Origin: Thermostichus lividus PCC 6715
Lineage (GTDB): Bacteria; Cyanobacteriota; Cyanobacteriia; Thermosynechococcales; Thermosynechococcaceae
Length of the DNA: 64,000 nt
Direction of reading: 5' to 3'
NCBI RefSeq assembly: GCF_002754935.1
Contig: NZ_CP018092.1
Span: forward strand, 2,170,001 to 2,234,000
In this document: one piece after another, positions 18,275-27,567 of the stretch
Layout of the letters: each line of letters begins with the position of its first letter
Numbering within the stretch: position 1 is the stretch's first letter
Program-made: the position numbers and the translations under genes
The notes under the pieces: generated by a model
What the model saw: only the letters and a program-made list of their open reading frames with translations
Databases searched by the model: none
Told to the model about the DNA's origin: nothing

Positions 18275-18346
18275 CAAGTCCCGCGTTGTAGCTGCCGCTT
18301 GCTTCCCGAAGGGTAAGGTCAGCGTCGAGAAGAGGTCACGACTTGT
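18274..18346. other. Inverted repeat after the yvcK-like gene
   Basis: ACAAGTC at 18274-18280 and its complement GACTTGT at 18340-18346 enclose about 59 bases with a possible inner stem (CGCTTGCTTCCC / GGGTAAGG). It could be a transcript end structure or a small RNA. There is no U-tract, and the evidence is thin. Confidence 0.25.
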
Positions 18347-18404
18347 GTCAGCCAAAGGACATCACAGATAATAGATACCGTCCTAGTGGTGTAAATTGGC
18401 TGCC

Positions 18405-18995
18405 ATGCCCCTTGAACTTCTGCGATCGCTAGTATGGATGGATTATCGCCTTGCCGTGCTCTTTACCGTGGTGCTGCCCCTGCTGTTGCTGTTGTGGGCC
18501 ACCATCCAGAATGTGCCGGCGATTAGCCATCTGCTAGTGATTTATTGGCGTGTGGCGAGTTTGCTAGCAATTACGGTGTATCTGATGATGCCGCAGTGGC
18601 CGGTGGCCTACGTTACTGGTTTCATGGCCTTGGTGCTCATTCCCATTAGCCTTTGGTTTTGGGTCGATCTCAACGAAGAAATTAACGATCGCCAAGACTT
18701 AATCGGTCAAGTCTTTAGTAGTTGGCGGTGGGCAGTCACGCTCTACTGTGTCTTAGCAGCAGTCGGTCAAGCCTTTTATCTGCCCTGCGCCTTCGTACCC
18801 GGAGCGGTGGCAACCCCCAGTTGTCACGTGTGGCTAGAAGCACCCCTCCTGTTCAAGGATATGTTCCATGCCCAAGCGCGGCCGGGCACCCTTGGTTTCT
18901 TTGCCGCAGTGGCCTTAGTGATTTATGTGCTGTACCTGAGCTATTTTGTCTTTGTGCGGTTACCTAAGCAGGGGCGATCAGCCACTGGCCTATGA
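18405..18995 (+). CDS. DUF3177 family membrane protein
   Basis: 196 residues from ATG 18405 (MPLELLRSLVWMDYRLA); a TTG nine bases earlier is less likely. Four to five hydrophobic spans: LAVLFTVVLPLLLLLWA, VIYWRVASLLAITVYLMM, VTGFMALVLIPISLWFWV, ALYCVLAAVGQ-type and FFAAVALVIYVLYLSYFVFV. The LWFWVDLNEEINDRQ loop is typical of this cyanobacterial family of unknown function. It overlaps the next gene by four bases (ATGA), so the two are a unit. Confidence 0.75.
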   Translation: MPLELLRSLVWMDYRLAVLFTVVLPLLLLLWATIQNVPAISHLLVIYWRVASLLAITVYLMMPQWPVAYVTGFMALVLIPISLWFWVDLNEEINDRQDLIGQVFSSWRWAVTLYCVLAAVGQAFYLPCAFVPGAVATPSCHVWLEAPLLFKDMFHAQARPGTLGFFAAVALVIYVLYLSYFVFVRLPKQGRSATGL

Positions 18996-19651
18996 AACGA
19001 TCGCGACGGCGGCCTCAGCCACAGCAGCCCAGCCAAAACCTTGACTCGTTTCTGGATGTGCTCACCAATACGGTGGGGGTCATGATCTTCGTCTGTCTGT
19101 TCGCCAGCTTAACGGCGGCAGTGTCTCCTGCCCTTGTGCGCACCCCCATTGCCCGCGAAACCCGTAAACAGGGCTACTTCTTTGAGTGCCGCGGGAATCG
19201 AGCCATCCCCCTCGATGAAGACAATGCCAGCGCGGCAATTCAGCAGTTCTTTCGGCGGGTGAATGACAATCCATTTGTAGATCCACAGCACCTCCAGCGG
19301 CAGTTTAGGGACTTTTCCCATAACACTCGCTACTACACTGTGCGGCTTAGTTTAGTCAATTTTGGGGGGCAACCCATTATTCAAACTCTATTTCAGCCCC
19401 GCGATCGCTTTGGTGGCGAGTCCGTTGCCAGCCTTGATACCTCAACCTCCACCTTCCGCCAAACCCTCCGTCGTCTTTCCCCTAGTCGCCATTCCCTGAT
19501 CTTTTTTGTCCGCCCCGATAGTTTTGATTGTTTTCGCGCCGCACGGGCGATCGCTTGGCGCAATGGCTTTGACGTGGGTTGGGAGCCAATGACTGAGGAT
19601 CGCGCCATTATTTTTGTCAGCGGTGGCGGTCGCCGCGTCACTGTACAGTAA
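18992..19651 (+). CDS. Conserved cyanobacterial protein with one N-terminal membrane span
   Basis: 219 residues. A basic start (MKRSRRRPQPQQ) leads to LDSFLDVLTNTVGVMIFVCL, a span reminiscent of ExbD/TolR-type anchors (SLLDVxxNxxxV) but without a clear proton-carrying aspartate in the usual place beyond D22. The remainder is a soluble domain facing the periplasm with no known motif (VDPQHLQRQFRDFS, LIFFVRPDSFDCFRAAR, GRRVTVQ). No function can be assigned. Translationally coupled to the DUF3177 gene. Confidence 0.7.
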   Translation: MKRSRRRPQPQQPSQNLDSFLDVLTNTVGVMIFVCLFASLTAAVSPALVRTPIARETRKQGYFFECRGNRAIPLDEDNASAAIQQFFRRVNDNPFVDPQHLQRQFRDFSHNTRYYTVRLSLVNFGGQPIIQTLFQPRDRFGGESVASLDTSTSTFRQTLRRLSPSRHSLIFFVRPDSFDCFRAARAIAWRNGFDVGWEPMTEDRAIIFVSGGGRRVTVQ

Positions 19652-19734
19652 AGTCTAGTCAATTGCTGAGTCTCAACACTCACCCGAGCAGGCGCCAGTC
19701 GTGTTGCACCCAGCATATACCCTAAGGAGGACTC

Positions 19735-20502
19735 ATGCTTGCCAAACGAATACTCCCCTGTCTTGATGTCAAGGCTGGACGGGTCGTCAAGGGAGTGAAT
19801 TTTGTCAATCTGCGGGATGCAGGCGATCCAGTGGAGCTAGCCCAAGCCTATAATGCAGCGGGAGCTGATGAACTGGTGTTTCTGGATATTACGGCAACCC
19901 ACGAAGAACGAAATATTCTCATTGATGTGGTGTACCGTACAGCGGATCAAGTGTTTATTCCTCTCACTGTGGGCGGTGGTATTCAGTCCCTCAGCATGAT
20001 TAAGGATCTTCTGCGTGCCGGAGCCGACAAAGTCAGCCTCAACTCCGCAGCGGTGCGGCAGCCAGATTTAGTGAATCAGGCCAGCGATCGCTTTGGTGCC
20101 CAATGTATTGTGGTCGCCATTGATGCTCGCCGCGTGCCCGGCACAGATCAGCCCCGCTGGCAGGTCTATGTACGGGGTGGACGGGAAGCCACAGGGTTAG
20201 ATGCAGTGGCATGGGCAGTGGAAATGGCACAGCGAGGAGCAGGCGAACTGCTGATCACAAGTATGGATGCCGATGGCACTCAAGCGGGCTATGATCTGGC
20301 GCTCACCCGTGCCATTGCCGAGCAAGTGGAAATCCCCGTCATTGCGTCCGGTGGAGCGGGCACCTGTGATCACATTCGGGCAGCCCTGACCGAGGGCAAA
20401 GCTGAAGCAGCGCTGCTGGCTTCCCTCCTTCACTATGGCCAACTAACCATCGCCGAAATCAAAGCCCATTTGGCTCGCCATCAAGTGCCCGTGCGGCAAT
20501 GA
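19735..20502 (+). CDS. hisF: Imidazole glycerol phosphate synthase, cyclase subunit
   Basis: 255 residues, normal for HisF. The TIM barrel shows [20 protein letters not shown] with catalytic D11, [18 protein letters not shown] (phosphate site), [19 protein letters not shown] with the second catalytic Asp near 131, ITSMDADGT and VIASGGAG. With HisH it converts PRFAR and ammonia to ImGP and AICAR in histidine synthesis. A near-perfect ribosome site TAAGGAGG precedes the ATG by four bases. It appears monocistronic. Confidence 0.97.
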   Translation: MLAKRILPCLDVKAGRVVKGVNFVNLRDAGDPVELAQAYNAAGADELVFLDITATHEERNILIDVVYRTADQVFIPLTVGGGIQSLSMIKDLLRAGADKVSLNSAAVRQPDLVNQASDRFGAQCIVVAIDARRVPGTDQPRWQVYVRGGREATGLDAVAWAVEMAQRGAGELLITSMDADGTQAGYDLALTRAIAEQVEIPVIASGGAGTCDHIRAALTEGKAEAALLASLLHYGQLTIAEIKAHLARHQVPVRQ

Positions 20503-20821
20503 CTCAGCTGTGACCTATTCAGTCTATAGCTCGCAGCCAAGCAGAGAGCTTGACGCAGACGTTTGCGAAAATTTGGAAAAAATCCCTTCGGCATCAAAGA
20601 CATCCATACCATTTTCTGAAGCGACGGCTGCAGGATCTTTGATTTGAGCATTACCCTTTCGGTGTAACTTACCTTTTCGGGGATTTGAGTAGGGCTATGC
20701 GGGGGATTGATAGCCCGAACTGTCTATACTATAGCTGAACGAGCTGACGATGGCAACGACGTTGCTCGCTGAAACGGTTAAAAACTATTACTAAACTAGC
20801 ACTGGACTGGGCATAGTAACC
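20503..20821. other. 320-base gap between hisF and ruvA
   Basis: No coding sequence is seen. It holds the ruvA-side promoter at 20707-20735 and a short inverted repeat GCAAC-GAC-GTTGC at 20753-20765, 57 bases before the ruvA GTG. The first 180 bases show nothing I can name. Confidence 0.4.
20707..20735 (+). promoter_or_regulatory. Putative sigma-70 promoter for ruvA
   Basis: TTGATA (20707-20712), 17-base spacer, TATAGC (20730-20735). Transcription would start near 20742 and give an about 80-base leader containing the GCAAC/GTTGC inverted repeat, a possible operator or hairpin. Confidence 0.45.
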
Positions 20822-21442
20822 GTGTTTGCTTACCTCAAAGGTTGTGTCGTTGACCAGCAGCAAGATGGCTCAAACCGCTCTTTTTTGGTGCTGGAGGTTC
20901 AGGGAATTGGCTACCGCCTGAGTGTGACCTCCCATCTCCTCAGAGCCTACCCTCCCAGCAGTAAAGTGGTGCAAATTTTTACCCATCTGATTGTCCGTGA
21001 CGATCAGCTAAGTTTGTACGGCTTTGGCAGTGCCGCAGAGCGGGAGATGTTTTCACGGTTAATTCGGGTGAATGGGGTGGGGCCCCAACTTGCGCTTGCC
21101 CTGTTGGATACGCTTCCCCTGCCGGATTTAGTGCAGGCCATTGTGAGTGGCAATACCCAGCGGCTGAGCCGCACTCCGGGGGTTGGCCAAAAAACCGCTG
21201 AGCGGATTGCCCTTGAGCTAAAAGCCTCCTTGGCAGCATGGCGACAGCACACTGCCCCCGCTGGGGTGCCCACAGCCTCTCTACAGGAGGAGCTAGAACT
21301 AACCTTACTGGCCTTGGGCTATAGCGATCGCGAGATTCAAGAGGCACTCATTGCCGTAGGCCAAACCACGAGCCTTGCCCAAACGAGTGATCCTGAAGCA
21401 TGGTTACGGGAGGCGATCGCTTGGCTGAGTCGCTATGCATAA
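20822..21442 (+). CDS. ruvA: Holliday junction branch migration protein RuvA
   Basis: 206 residues, normal. It starts at GTG 20822 ([11 protein letters not shown]), with the OB-fold domain ([36 protein letters not shown]). The double helix-hairpin-helix follows ([17 protein letters not shown] and [20 protein letters not shown]), then a C-terminal RuvB-binding domain ([18 protein letters not shown]). RuvA binds four-way DNA junctions and loads the RuvB motor. ruvB and ruvC are not adjacent, which is usual in cyanobacteria. Confidence 0.97.
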   Translation: MFAYLKGCVVDQQQDGSNRSFLVLEVQGIGYRLSVTSHLLRAYPPSSKVVQIFTHLIVRDDQLSLYGFGSAAEREMFSRLIRVNGVGPQLALALLDTLPLPDLVQAIVSGNTQRLSRTPGVGQKTAERIALELKASLAAWRQHTAPAGVPTASLQEELELTLLALGYSDREIQEALIAVGQTTSLAQTSDPEAWLREAIAWLSRYA

Positions 21443-21529
21443 ACATCAAAAGGCGCTGCAAAAATTTCTGAAATCCGCTACAACTTATACAATTAAGGTA
21501 GAGTGAGGTTCCTCGAGGAATCACAAATT

Positions 21530-21844
21530 ATGATGCTTCCCCAAGATATTATTGGCCAAAAAGTATGGCTAGACGTTGACTCCGAGGATGCCTACTACCC
21601 CGGAGAGACGGTGCGGGTTCAAGCCGAGATCACCCAGCCGACTGCCCCGCCATGGTATTTTGCCCGCTACCTCAATGCCCCGCGCTGGCTGCGTACCCAG
21701 GGGCAGTGGTTGACCCACCACGAGGCAGAAATGGCCGTCCTGCTCAACCCAGTCCTCGAGGAACCAGAGTTGGTTGAGGGGGACGACGACTACGACAACT
21801 ACGGCGACGAACTCACCAACGGGGGGTGCGATAGCCATCACTAA
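21530..21844 (+). CDS. Small acidic conserved protein of unknown function
   Basis: 104 residues from ATG 21530 (MMLPQDIIGQKVWLDVDSED), with GAGGAA upstream; the GTG at 21503 lies too close to the likely -10 (TATACA). It contains DAYYPGETVRVQAEI, WYFARYLNAPRWL and an acidic C-terminal end (EGDDDYDNYGDE). No membrane segment, no known motif. It converges with the ABC ATPase gene, seven bases apart. Confidence 0.6.
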   Translation: MMLPQDIIGQKVWLDVDSEDAYYPGETVRVQAEITQPTAPPWYFARYLNAPRWLRTQGQWLTHHEAEMAVLLNPVLEEPELVEGDDDYDNYGDELTNGGCDSHH

Positions 21845-21851
21845 GGAATCC

Positions 21852-22874
21852 TCAGCGCTGCATGGCCTCCTTTTTAAGCTGTTTGCTATCTCGCTGAGCA
21901 CTGGCCGCCAAATCGGCATCCAGTAGGGTTTGGCCAGTGGCAGCTAGGTAAACATCATCCAAGCTCGGGCGGGATTGCGCCAAGCTAAAGATGGGAAGCA
22001 TTGCTGTTTCTAGGGCGGCTTGAATCTCCGCTAGGGCAACCGCAGCCTCCGTCACAACCAAGTTTAGGGAATTGCCTTGGTTACGGTTAATGACGACGGA
22101 TTTTACGCAGGGCAATTGCATCAGTAACGCTTGGGTTGTCTGGGCTTCGCTGTAGGGGGTAAACTCCCGTATCCGCACTGTGATGCGATCGCCCCCAAGG
22201 TTAGCCTTGAGGTCAGCAGGGGAGCCACTGGCAATCACCCGCCCCCTATCAAGAATGGCAAGGCGATCGCTGAGGAGATCCACCTCTTCAAGGTAATGAC
22301 TGGTGAGGATAATCGTTAACCCTTCGGCTTTAAGTTCCCGCAAGATGTCCCAGATCACCTGCCGACTTTCAATGTCTAGTCCGACCGTCGGTTCATCTAA
22401 AATCAGAACTTGGGGTTGATGCAGCAACCCCGCCGCCAGATCAAAGCGCTTGCGAATCCCCCCGGAATAGGTGCCACACTTGCGATCGCGCCATTGCCGC
22501 AGATCCAGACGCTCCAGCACTGCTTCAATGCGTTGGGGAATCAGGGCGCGGGGAATATGGTAGAGCGCCGCTTGCAGTTCTAAAAACTCCTGACCCGTGA
22601 GAATCTTATCGAGTGCCACCTCCTGAGCCACATAGCCCAGCTTTTGGCGCACCAAGTGAGGCTGAGTGGTCACCGAGAGGCCACAGACTTCCAAGTGTCC
22701 CGCATCTGCCTGCGAGAGCGTACATAAACAGCGTAGAGTCGTCGTTTTACCGGAACCATTGGGGCCAAGCAGGCCAAAAATTTCAGCTGCCTCAACGGTG
22801 AAAGACACATCCTCAACCGCCGTCACCGCGCCGTAGGACTTTTTGAGATGTTCAACCTTGACCGTGACTGACAT
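21852..22874 (-). CDS. ABC transporter ATP-binding protein, DrrA-like exporter type
   Basis: 340 residues. Walker A GPNGSGKTTT, Q-loop YVAQE, signature YSGGIRKRFDLA (the YSGG form of the drug-export/ABC-2 group), Walker B VLILDEPTVGLD and H-switch TSHY. The C-terminal 110 residues (ITVRIREFTPYSEAQTT ... SRPSLDDVYLAATG) form the extra domain of DrrA/NatA-type ATPases. It should power an ABC-2 exporter, but no membrane partner gene is in the window. Divergent from the glycine-zipper gene across about 100 bases. Confidence 0.88.
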   Translation of the reverse strand: MSVTVKVEHLKKSYGAVTAVEDVSFTVEAAEIFGLLGPNGSGKTTTLRCLCTLSQADAGHLEVCGLSVTTQPHLVRQKLGYVAQEVALDKILTGQEFLELQAALYHIPRALIPQRIEAVLERLDLRQWRDRKCGTYSGGIRKRFDLAAGLLHQPQVLILDEPTVGLDIESRQVIWDILRELKAEGLTIILTSHYLEEVDLLSDRLAILDRGRVIASGSPADLKANLGGDRITVRIREFTPYSEAQTTQALLMQLPCVKSVVINRNQGNSLNLVVTEAAVALAEIQAALETAMLPIFSLAQSRPSLDDVYLAATGQTLLDADLAASAQRDSKQLKKEAMQR

Positions 22875-22978
22875 GGCACTTGTAACCTCAACGCCGTCAT
22901 CTTCACATTCTGACAGAATTCCCCACGGCTTTTGGGTACATGCTAGAACAACGGTAGAGCCTTCTGAGAGGAATCGCC

Positions 22979-23947
22979 ATGGCTGCTGCTGACACTGCCC
23001 CGATTGCTGAAGTGATGCACCTCACGGGCGATCGCCTCCGCCTGCGGATTCAAGAGCTAAAACGTGAGCCGGCCTTTCGAGACTCCCTAGTTGCTTACCT
23101 CCACACCCTAGAAGGCATCAGAGCCGTTCACTGTAATCCCCTTGCCGCTTCCCTTACCCTTGAGTATCAACTAGAGCAGATTACCCCCCTGCAACTGCTG
23201 GCAGCCATTCAATTGTGGGGGGATGTGCAAATTGTTGGCCAAGGCAACCAAGGACTGCAAAACCTGACCCGCGCCTTTGCCCTAGAACCCGAAGAGGTAG
23301 GGCACAAAGCCACAGCCATGGGGGGCTTTGTGGTGGGGGGGTACCTTGGGGATATGGTGGGAGGGATGGTGGGTGCCACAGCGGGGGGGGTGTTTATGGG
23401 GCCTGCCGGAGCCGTCATGGGGGTACAAGTGGGCACCTTTGTGGGTGGAGTGATTGGTGCCCGTCTGGGGATGAGCACCACCGAACAAATTAGCCAATTG
23501 CAGTTTACCTCCTTTGAGCAGACCCCCCAGCAAGTTGCTAAAGCCCTAGAGGTTCGCACTGGCGATAAAATTGGCGAAACCGCTGGGGAAATTGCCGGGG
23601 GTCTCGCTGGGCAAGTGGTGATGGGGCCTGTGGGAGAAACCGTAGGGCGAGTTCTCGGCAGCATGATTGGCTCTCAGGTGGGCGAAGACCTTGGCCGCCA
23701 GATAGCCGAACCCACCCCTGTTGACCCCACTCCCCCCTCCGTTGACGTGGTACTGGAGTGGTGGTTGAAGGCCAGTCGCTCCTTTGTGGGAGAAACCCTG
23801 TGGGCAACCTTGGGGGGCTTACTGGCGCGGCTCACCCTAGGTCCCCACGCAGAGGCCGTTGGCATCCGCGCTGGCACCCGCATCAGTCGGCAGTTAGACA
23901 TGAGCGAGCCAGCCCTGACAACCGCCCCCCAGAAGAAGGAAGTATAA
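22979..23947 (+). CDS. Protein with HMA-like N-terminal domain and glycine-zipper repeats
   Basis: 322 residues. The first about 90 resemble a cyanobacterial HMA-like fold (VMHLTGDRLRLRIQELKR ... LEGIRAVHCNPLAASLTLEY) without a CxxC metal site. Two glycine-rich hydrophobic stretches follow: GGFVVGGYLGDMVGGMVGAT with VMGVQVGTFVGGVIGARLG, and GETAGEIAGGLAGQVV with VGRVLGSMIGSQVGEDLG. Such glycine zippers pack as membrane helices. The C-terminal part has a further segment (LWATLGGLLARLTLGP). Likely a membrane protein; function unknown. Confidence 0.65.
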   Translation: MAAADTAPIAEVMHLTGDRLRLRIQELKREPAFRDSLVAYLHTLEGIRAVHCNPLAASLTLEYQLEQITPLQLLAAIQLWGDVQIVGQGNQGLQNLTRAFALEPEEVGHKATAMGGFVVGGYLGDMVGGMVGATAGGVFMGPAGAVMGVQVGTFVGGVIGARLGMSTTEQISQLQFTSFEQTPQQVAKALEVRTGDKIGETAGEIAGGLAGQVVMGPVGETVGRVLGSMIGSQVGEDLGRQIAEPTPVDPTPPSVDVVLEWWLKASRSFVGETLWATLGGLLARLTLGPHAEAVGIRAGTRISRQLDMSEPALTTAPQKKEV

Positions 23948-23996
23948 TCCATAAAGTAACGGCTTATGGATCGTCCAGCACGGCAGGAGCAAACCG

Positions 23997-25076
23997 ATGC
24001 TCGATACACTTTTACTCCTCATTATTGTGGTGATGGGGATTGCCGTTGGCTTCAATAGCATTGACCTATTGCCAACGACGGTGCTTGATCAAGTTGCGAA
24101 CGTTAGGGGCTTACAGTGGGTCACCGCAGGGTTTGGTGGGCTAGTGGGCATTGCCCTTGGCCTGTTATTGCAAACCCTCTACCATCGCCTTGAGCGCAAT
24201 ATTCGTCAGCTCCCTGCTGATACCTTACTATCGCGAGCTGTAGGGCTAGTGGTGGGGTTGCTATTGGCCAACCTGATGCTGGCTCCTATTTTTCTGTTGC
24301 CGATTCCTAGGGATTTTTCCTTTATTAAACCCTTGGTGGCTGTTCTCACCAGTATTGTCTTTGCCTATTCCGGGACAACCTTGGCCGATAGTCATGGTCG
24401 CGCCCTACTGCGGCTGGTCAACCCTAACTCCGTTGAAAGCAGCCTCTTGGCAGAAGGAATGATCAAACCTGCCCGTGCTAAGGTCTTGGATACCAGTTGC
24501 ATCATCGATGGTCGCATTGAAGCTCTGTTGAACTTAGGGGTGCTAGAGGGGCAAATTATTGTGCCTCAGTTCGTGCTGCAAGAACTGCAACTGATTGCGG
24601 ATGCCGCCAATGATCAAAAGCGCAGTCGGGGTCGCCGCGGCCTAGATGTACTGAACCGCATCCAAGCTAACCTAGGCGATCGCATTGTCATTCACTCCGC
24701 AGACTACCCAGACTTGACTACGGTGGATGCCAAACTGGTGCGCCTATGCCAAGAAATTAACGGCACCCTTGTCACCAACGACTTTAACCTTAACAAAGTA
24801 GCTCGCTTCCAAAAAGTTGATGTCTTTAACGTCAACGAACTGGCTCAAGCCCTACGCCCCATCTACTTACCCGGAGATACGCTGGAACTCAAAATTCTCA
24901 AAGAGGGCAAGGAACCGGCTCAAGGGATTGGCTACCTAGAAGACGGCACCATGGTGGTGGTCGAGGAGGGCGTTGATCACATCGGCGATCAGTTGTCAGT
25001 GGTGGTCACCAGTGCCCTGCAAACCTCTGCCGGTCGGATGATTTTTGCCCGCCTGCAAATGCCGACCATTGCCTAG
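23997..25076 (+). CDS. PIN-TRAM domain membrane protein (YacL-like)
   Basis: 359 residues. Three to four N-terminal membrane spans (LLLLIIVVMGIAVGFNSI, AGFGGLVGIALGLLLQTLY, VGLVVGLLLANLMLAPIFLL, VAVLTSIVFAYSG). A PIN nuclease-like domain follows: KVLDTSCIIDGRIEALL, QFVLQELQLIAD, RRGLDVLNRIQ, DAKLVRLC and GTLVTNDFNLNKVA, with the acidic residues of the active site in place. The C-terminal TRAM-type RNA-binding part reads GIGYLEDGTMVVVEEG. Possibly a membrane-tied RNase; the substrate is unknown. Sixteen bases from the next gene, so a possible operon. Confidence 0.88.
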   Translation: MLDTLLLLIIVVMGIAVGFNSIDLLPTTVLDQVANVRGLQWVTAGFGGLVGIALGLLLQTLYHRLERNIRQLPADTLLSRAVGLVVGLLLANLMLAPIFLLPIPRDFSFIKPLVAVLTSIVFAYSGTTLADSHGRALLRLVNPNSVESSLLAEGMIKPARAKVLDTSCIIDGRIEALLNLGVLEGQIIVPQFVLQELQLIADAANDQKRSRGRRGLDVLNRIQANLGDRIVIHSADYPDLTTVDAKLVRLCQEINGTLVTNDFNLNKVARFQKVDVFNVNELAQALRPIYLPGDTLELKILKEGKEPAQGIGYLEDGTMVVVEEGVDHIGDQLSVVVTSALQTSAGRMIFARLQMPTIA

Positions 25077-25091
25077 CTTTGTAGCTAACCC

Positions 25092-27299
25092 ATGACTCAA
25101 GAACCGCACTCAAGACCAGCGTCCCCCCCGCAACTGGTGTCACCGTGGGTATGGGGCTTTCTGGTTTTGAGTGTGCTGACCCTCGTGGCGGTGCTGTTGG
25201 CCACGGTCTGGCAGCCAACCCTATTTCCCATTGGGCTGGTTAATCCTGATCAGTTACGACCCCTGCCCGAACTGCTGCAACTGCCACGGGATGATCTCAG
25301 TCAGTGGTGGCCTTTAGTCATTGCAGCGTTGGTGGCGCTCTCTCTCAACATCATTCCCAGTAATAATGTTACCCGCCTTGTCATTCGCTTGATTGTGATC
25401 CTGTTTGGCTTTCGCTATCTGCTATGGCGCGGTTTGGCGACTCTCAACACGACCCATTGGTTTAGCGCCATTGCCAGTATTAGCTTCTATGGGCTAGAGG
25501 TTCTGTATTTCATTACCTATGTGCTCTACGTTTACCAAACGGCATGGCTCACCGATCGCCAGCGCTCCCGCGAGGCAAATTACTATCAAGCGGCTGTCCT
25601 TGCAGGGGAATATTGCCCCAGTGTTGATATCTTTATTCCCACCTATAACGAACCTCCCTACATTTTGCGCCGCACTATTGTTGCCTGTCAGGGGATTAAC
25701 TACCGCAATAAAACCATTTACATCCTAGATGATGGCCGCCGTTCGGAAGTCGCAGATCTATGCGCTCAACTGGGGGTGCACTACATTACCCGCCCTACCA
25801 ACGAACACCGCAAGGCAGGCAACCTCAACCATGCCCTCCAGCAAACCAACGGTGAACTTATTGCTGTCTTTGATGCTGACTTTATCCCTTTCCAAAACTT
25901 TCTAAGCCGTACCGTTGGCTTTTTTCAAAATGACCAAATTTCCATGGTGCAAACCCCCCAACACTTTTTTAACCCCGATTACCACGCCCAAAACTTAGGG
26001 ATTGAATTCATGATGCCGGGGGATATGGAGTACTTTTTTGGCTTTATTCAGCCCGGGCGCGATTTTGGCAACGCTATTATCTGCTGCGGTACCTCCTACG
26101 TCGTGCGCCGTCGCGATCTTGAGGCGGTGGGGGGCTACTACACCCGCTGTGTTGTCGAAGACTTCCAAACCGGCACCAAGATGCAGATTGCCGGTTACCG
26201 CTTGATCTATCTCAACGAAATTCTGAGCTTAGGGGAGTCTCCCCGTAACTTCCGCGATCACCTAGAGCAGCGCTTGCGTTGGCTGCAAGGCAATATGCAG
26301 ATCTATTTCTGTGGTGATGATTTACCTATTTGGTCAACGCTGTCGTGGTTTCAGCGCAGTTGTCACCTATCGCTCCTGTTGTACAACTTTAACCCCTTTA
26401 CTCGCGCTTGTTTTCTGGTGGGTCCCTTTGTGAGCCTGATGACAGGGGTGTCTCTCACGGTAGCCACCTTTTGGGAATATCTTTACTTTGCTATCCCCTA
26501 TACACTGTTAACGCTGGCAACCTTTAGCTGGGCGACGGAGGGGCGTTACTTTTCGCTGTGGGGTGAAGTGTATGAGGTGATGTTTGCCTTTCCTGGGATG
26601 GTGCAGTTAATAAAAATTCTACGCAATCCCTTTGGCAAAATTGGCAGCGTTGTGACGAACAAAGGAACCCTCTCAAATCGCAAACATCTGAATTTGGCGT
26701 TTACCTGGCCGCTGCTCCTGTTGGTGCTAGCTTCGGTTTTTGGGATTTTTGTCCGTTATGGGGGCTATTGGTTTGGGGTGTGGCCGCCGCTGGAGTACGA
26801 GCGCGCTGGCCTAGAGGTCATGCTGGCCTGGACGGTTTATAATGCCGTAATTGCTTTGATTGCGGTGCTAGCAGCAATTGATCAGCCGACGCGCCGTCAA
26901 AGCGATCGCTTTCCTATCTGTACCGTGTGTCGGTTTGATCTGGGGTCACAAACGTTCTGGGGCTATACCCGCGATCTTTCGGAAACCGGGGCAGCGCTAC
27001 TGCTAACCGCCGGGCGGCAGGTTCCCCCGCAGCCGATCCTCACTGGAACCCTGACCTTTTTAGAGCAAGACTTTAAGGTTCAGGCAGCAGTTGTGCGGAT
27101 GCGGCAGGAGGATGAGCGCAGTTGTCTTTATCTGCGGTTTTTAGAGGTTGATGAGGCCGCTAGCCGTGGCCTTGTCCAACTTCTGTACGGCGGCTTGACG
27201 TGGTGGCACAAACCCAAGGCACCCCATGCAATTGATGCCTTTGGGGCGATGCTGCGGCGACTGTTTGACTTTCGCTCCCTCTTTACGCTGTACAGTTAA
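25092..27299 (+). CDS. Cellulose-synthase-like glycosyltransferase (BcsA/XcsA type) with PilZ domain
   Basis: 735 residues. Membrane spans at the N-terminus enclose a GT2 domain with UDP-sugar residues DD at 213-214 (ILDDGRR), DAD at 261-263, ED at 356-357 (VVEDFQTG) and QRLRW at 393-397. More spans follow (LLLYNFNPFTRACFLVGPFV and others). Near the C-terminus there is a PilZ domain with RRQSDR and DLSETGAALLL, the c-di-GMP binding motifs. This is the architecture of cellulose synthase, which in Thermosynechococcus drives c-di-GMP-dependent cell aggregation. The gene lacks bcsB/bcsC neighbours; a broken HlyD-like gene lies 3.7 kb away. The product is inferred to be a beta-glucan. Confidence 0.88.
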   Translation: MTQEPHSRPASPPQLVSPWVWGFLVLSVLTLVAVLLATVWQPTLFPIGLVNPDQLRPLPELLQLPRDDLSQWWPLVIAALVALSLNIIPSNNVTRLVIRLIVILFGFRYLLWRGLATLNTTHWFSAIASISFYGLEVLYFITYVLYVYQTAWLTDRQRSREANYYQAAVLAGEYCPSVDIFIPTYNEPPYILRRTIVACQGINYRNKTIYILDDGRRSEVADLCAQLGVHYITRPTNEHRKAGNLNHALQQTNGELIAVFDADFIPFQNFLSRTVGFFQNDQISMVQTPQHFFNPDYHAQNLGIEFMMPGDMEYFFGFIQPGRDFGNAIICCGTSYVVRRRDLEAVGGYYTRCVVEDFQTGTKMQIAGYRLIYLNEILSLGESPRNFRDHLEQRLRWLQGNMQIYFCGDDLPIWSTLSWFQRSCHLSLLLYNFNPFTRACFLVGPFVSLMTGVSLTVATFWEYLYFAIPYTLLTLATFSWATEGRYFSLWGEVYEVMFAFPGMVQLIKILRNPFGKIGSVVTNKGTLSNRKHLNLAFTWPLLLLVLASVFGIFVRYGGYWFGVWPPLEYERAGLEVMLAWTVYNAVIALIAVLAAIDQPTRRQSDRFPICTVCRFDLGSQTFWGYTRDLSETGAALLLTAGRQVPPQPILTGTLTFLEQDFKVQAAVVRMRQEDERSCLYLRFLEVDEAASRGLVQLLYGGLTWWHKPKAPHAIDAFGAMLRRLFDFRSLFTLYS

Positions 27300-27315
27300 C
27301 CACGTAGGTTTGGCT

Positions 27316-27567
27316 TTGACACTCCCACCGACTAAAGTCGGGGGATTCTTACGCAGTCCACAAACGAACTCGTAAAGGCGTGAGCAAACCGCCCCTACAC
27401 AGTTCCTTGAGGCAAAGCCCCAAAGTTCTGCTTACTTGTAACAACTGTCGCCGATTGGGTTTTTCACCAAGGATGGCGATTAAGTATAGATTAGCACAGA
27501 GCAACTAAAGTTGCTAGGTAGCTTTTCCTCCCCGTACTAAAGTACGGGGCTACCAAGCTATCCCTCT
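27316..27567 (-). mobile_element. Element A, copy 2: 252-bp non-autonomous IS200/IS605-like element
   Basis: Inverted relative to copy 1 and exactly the same length. On the minus strand it begins AGAGGG (27567-27562), carries a left hairpin CCCCGTAC-TTTA-GTACGGGG and the shared interior, and ends with GAATC, the hairpin CCGAC-TTTA-GTCGG and GAGTGTCAA. Compared with copy 1, the right hairpin has changed ACC/GGT into GAC/GTC, so pairing has been kept. The left end supplies the last five codons and the stop of ddl. Confidence 0.75.
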
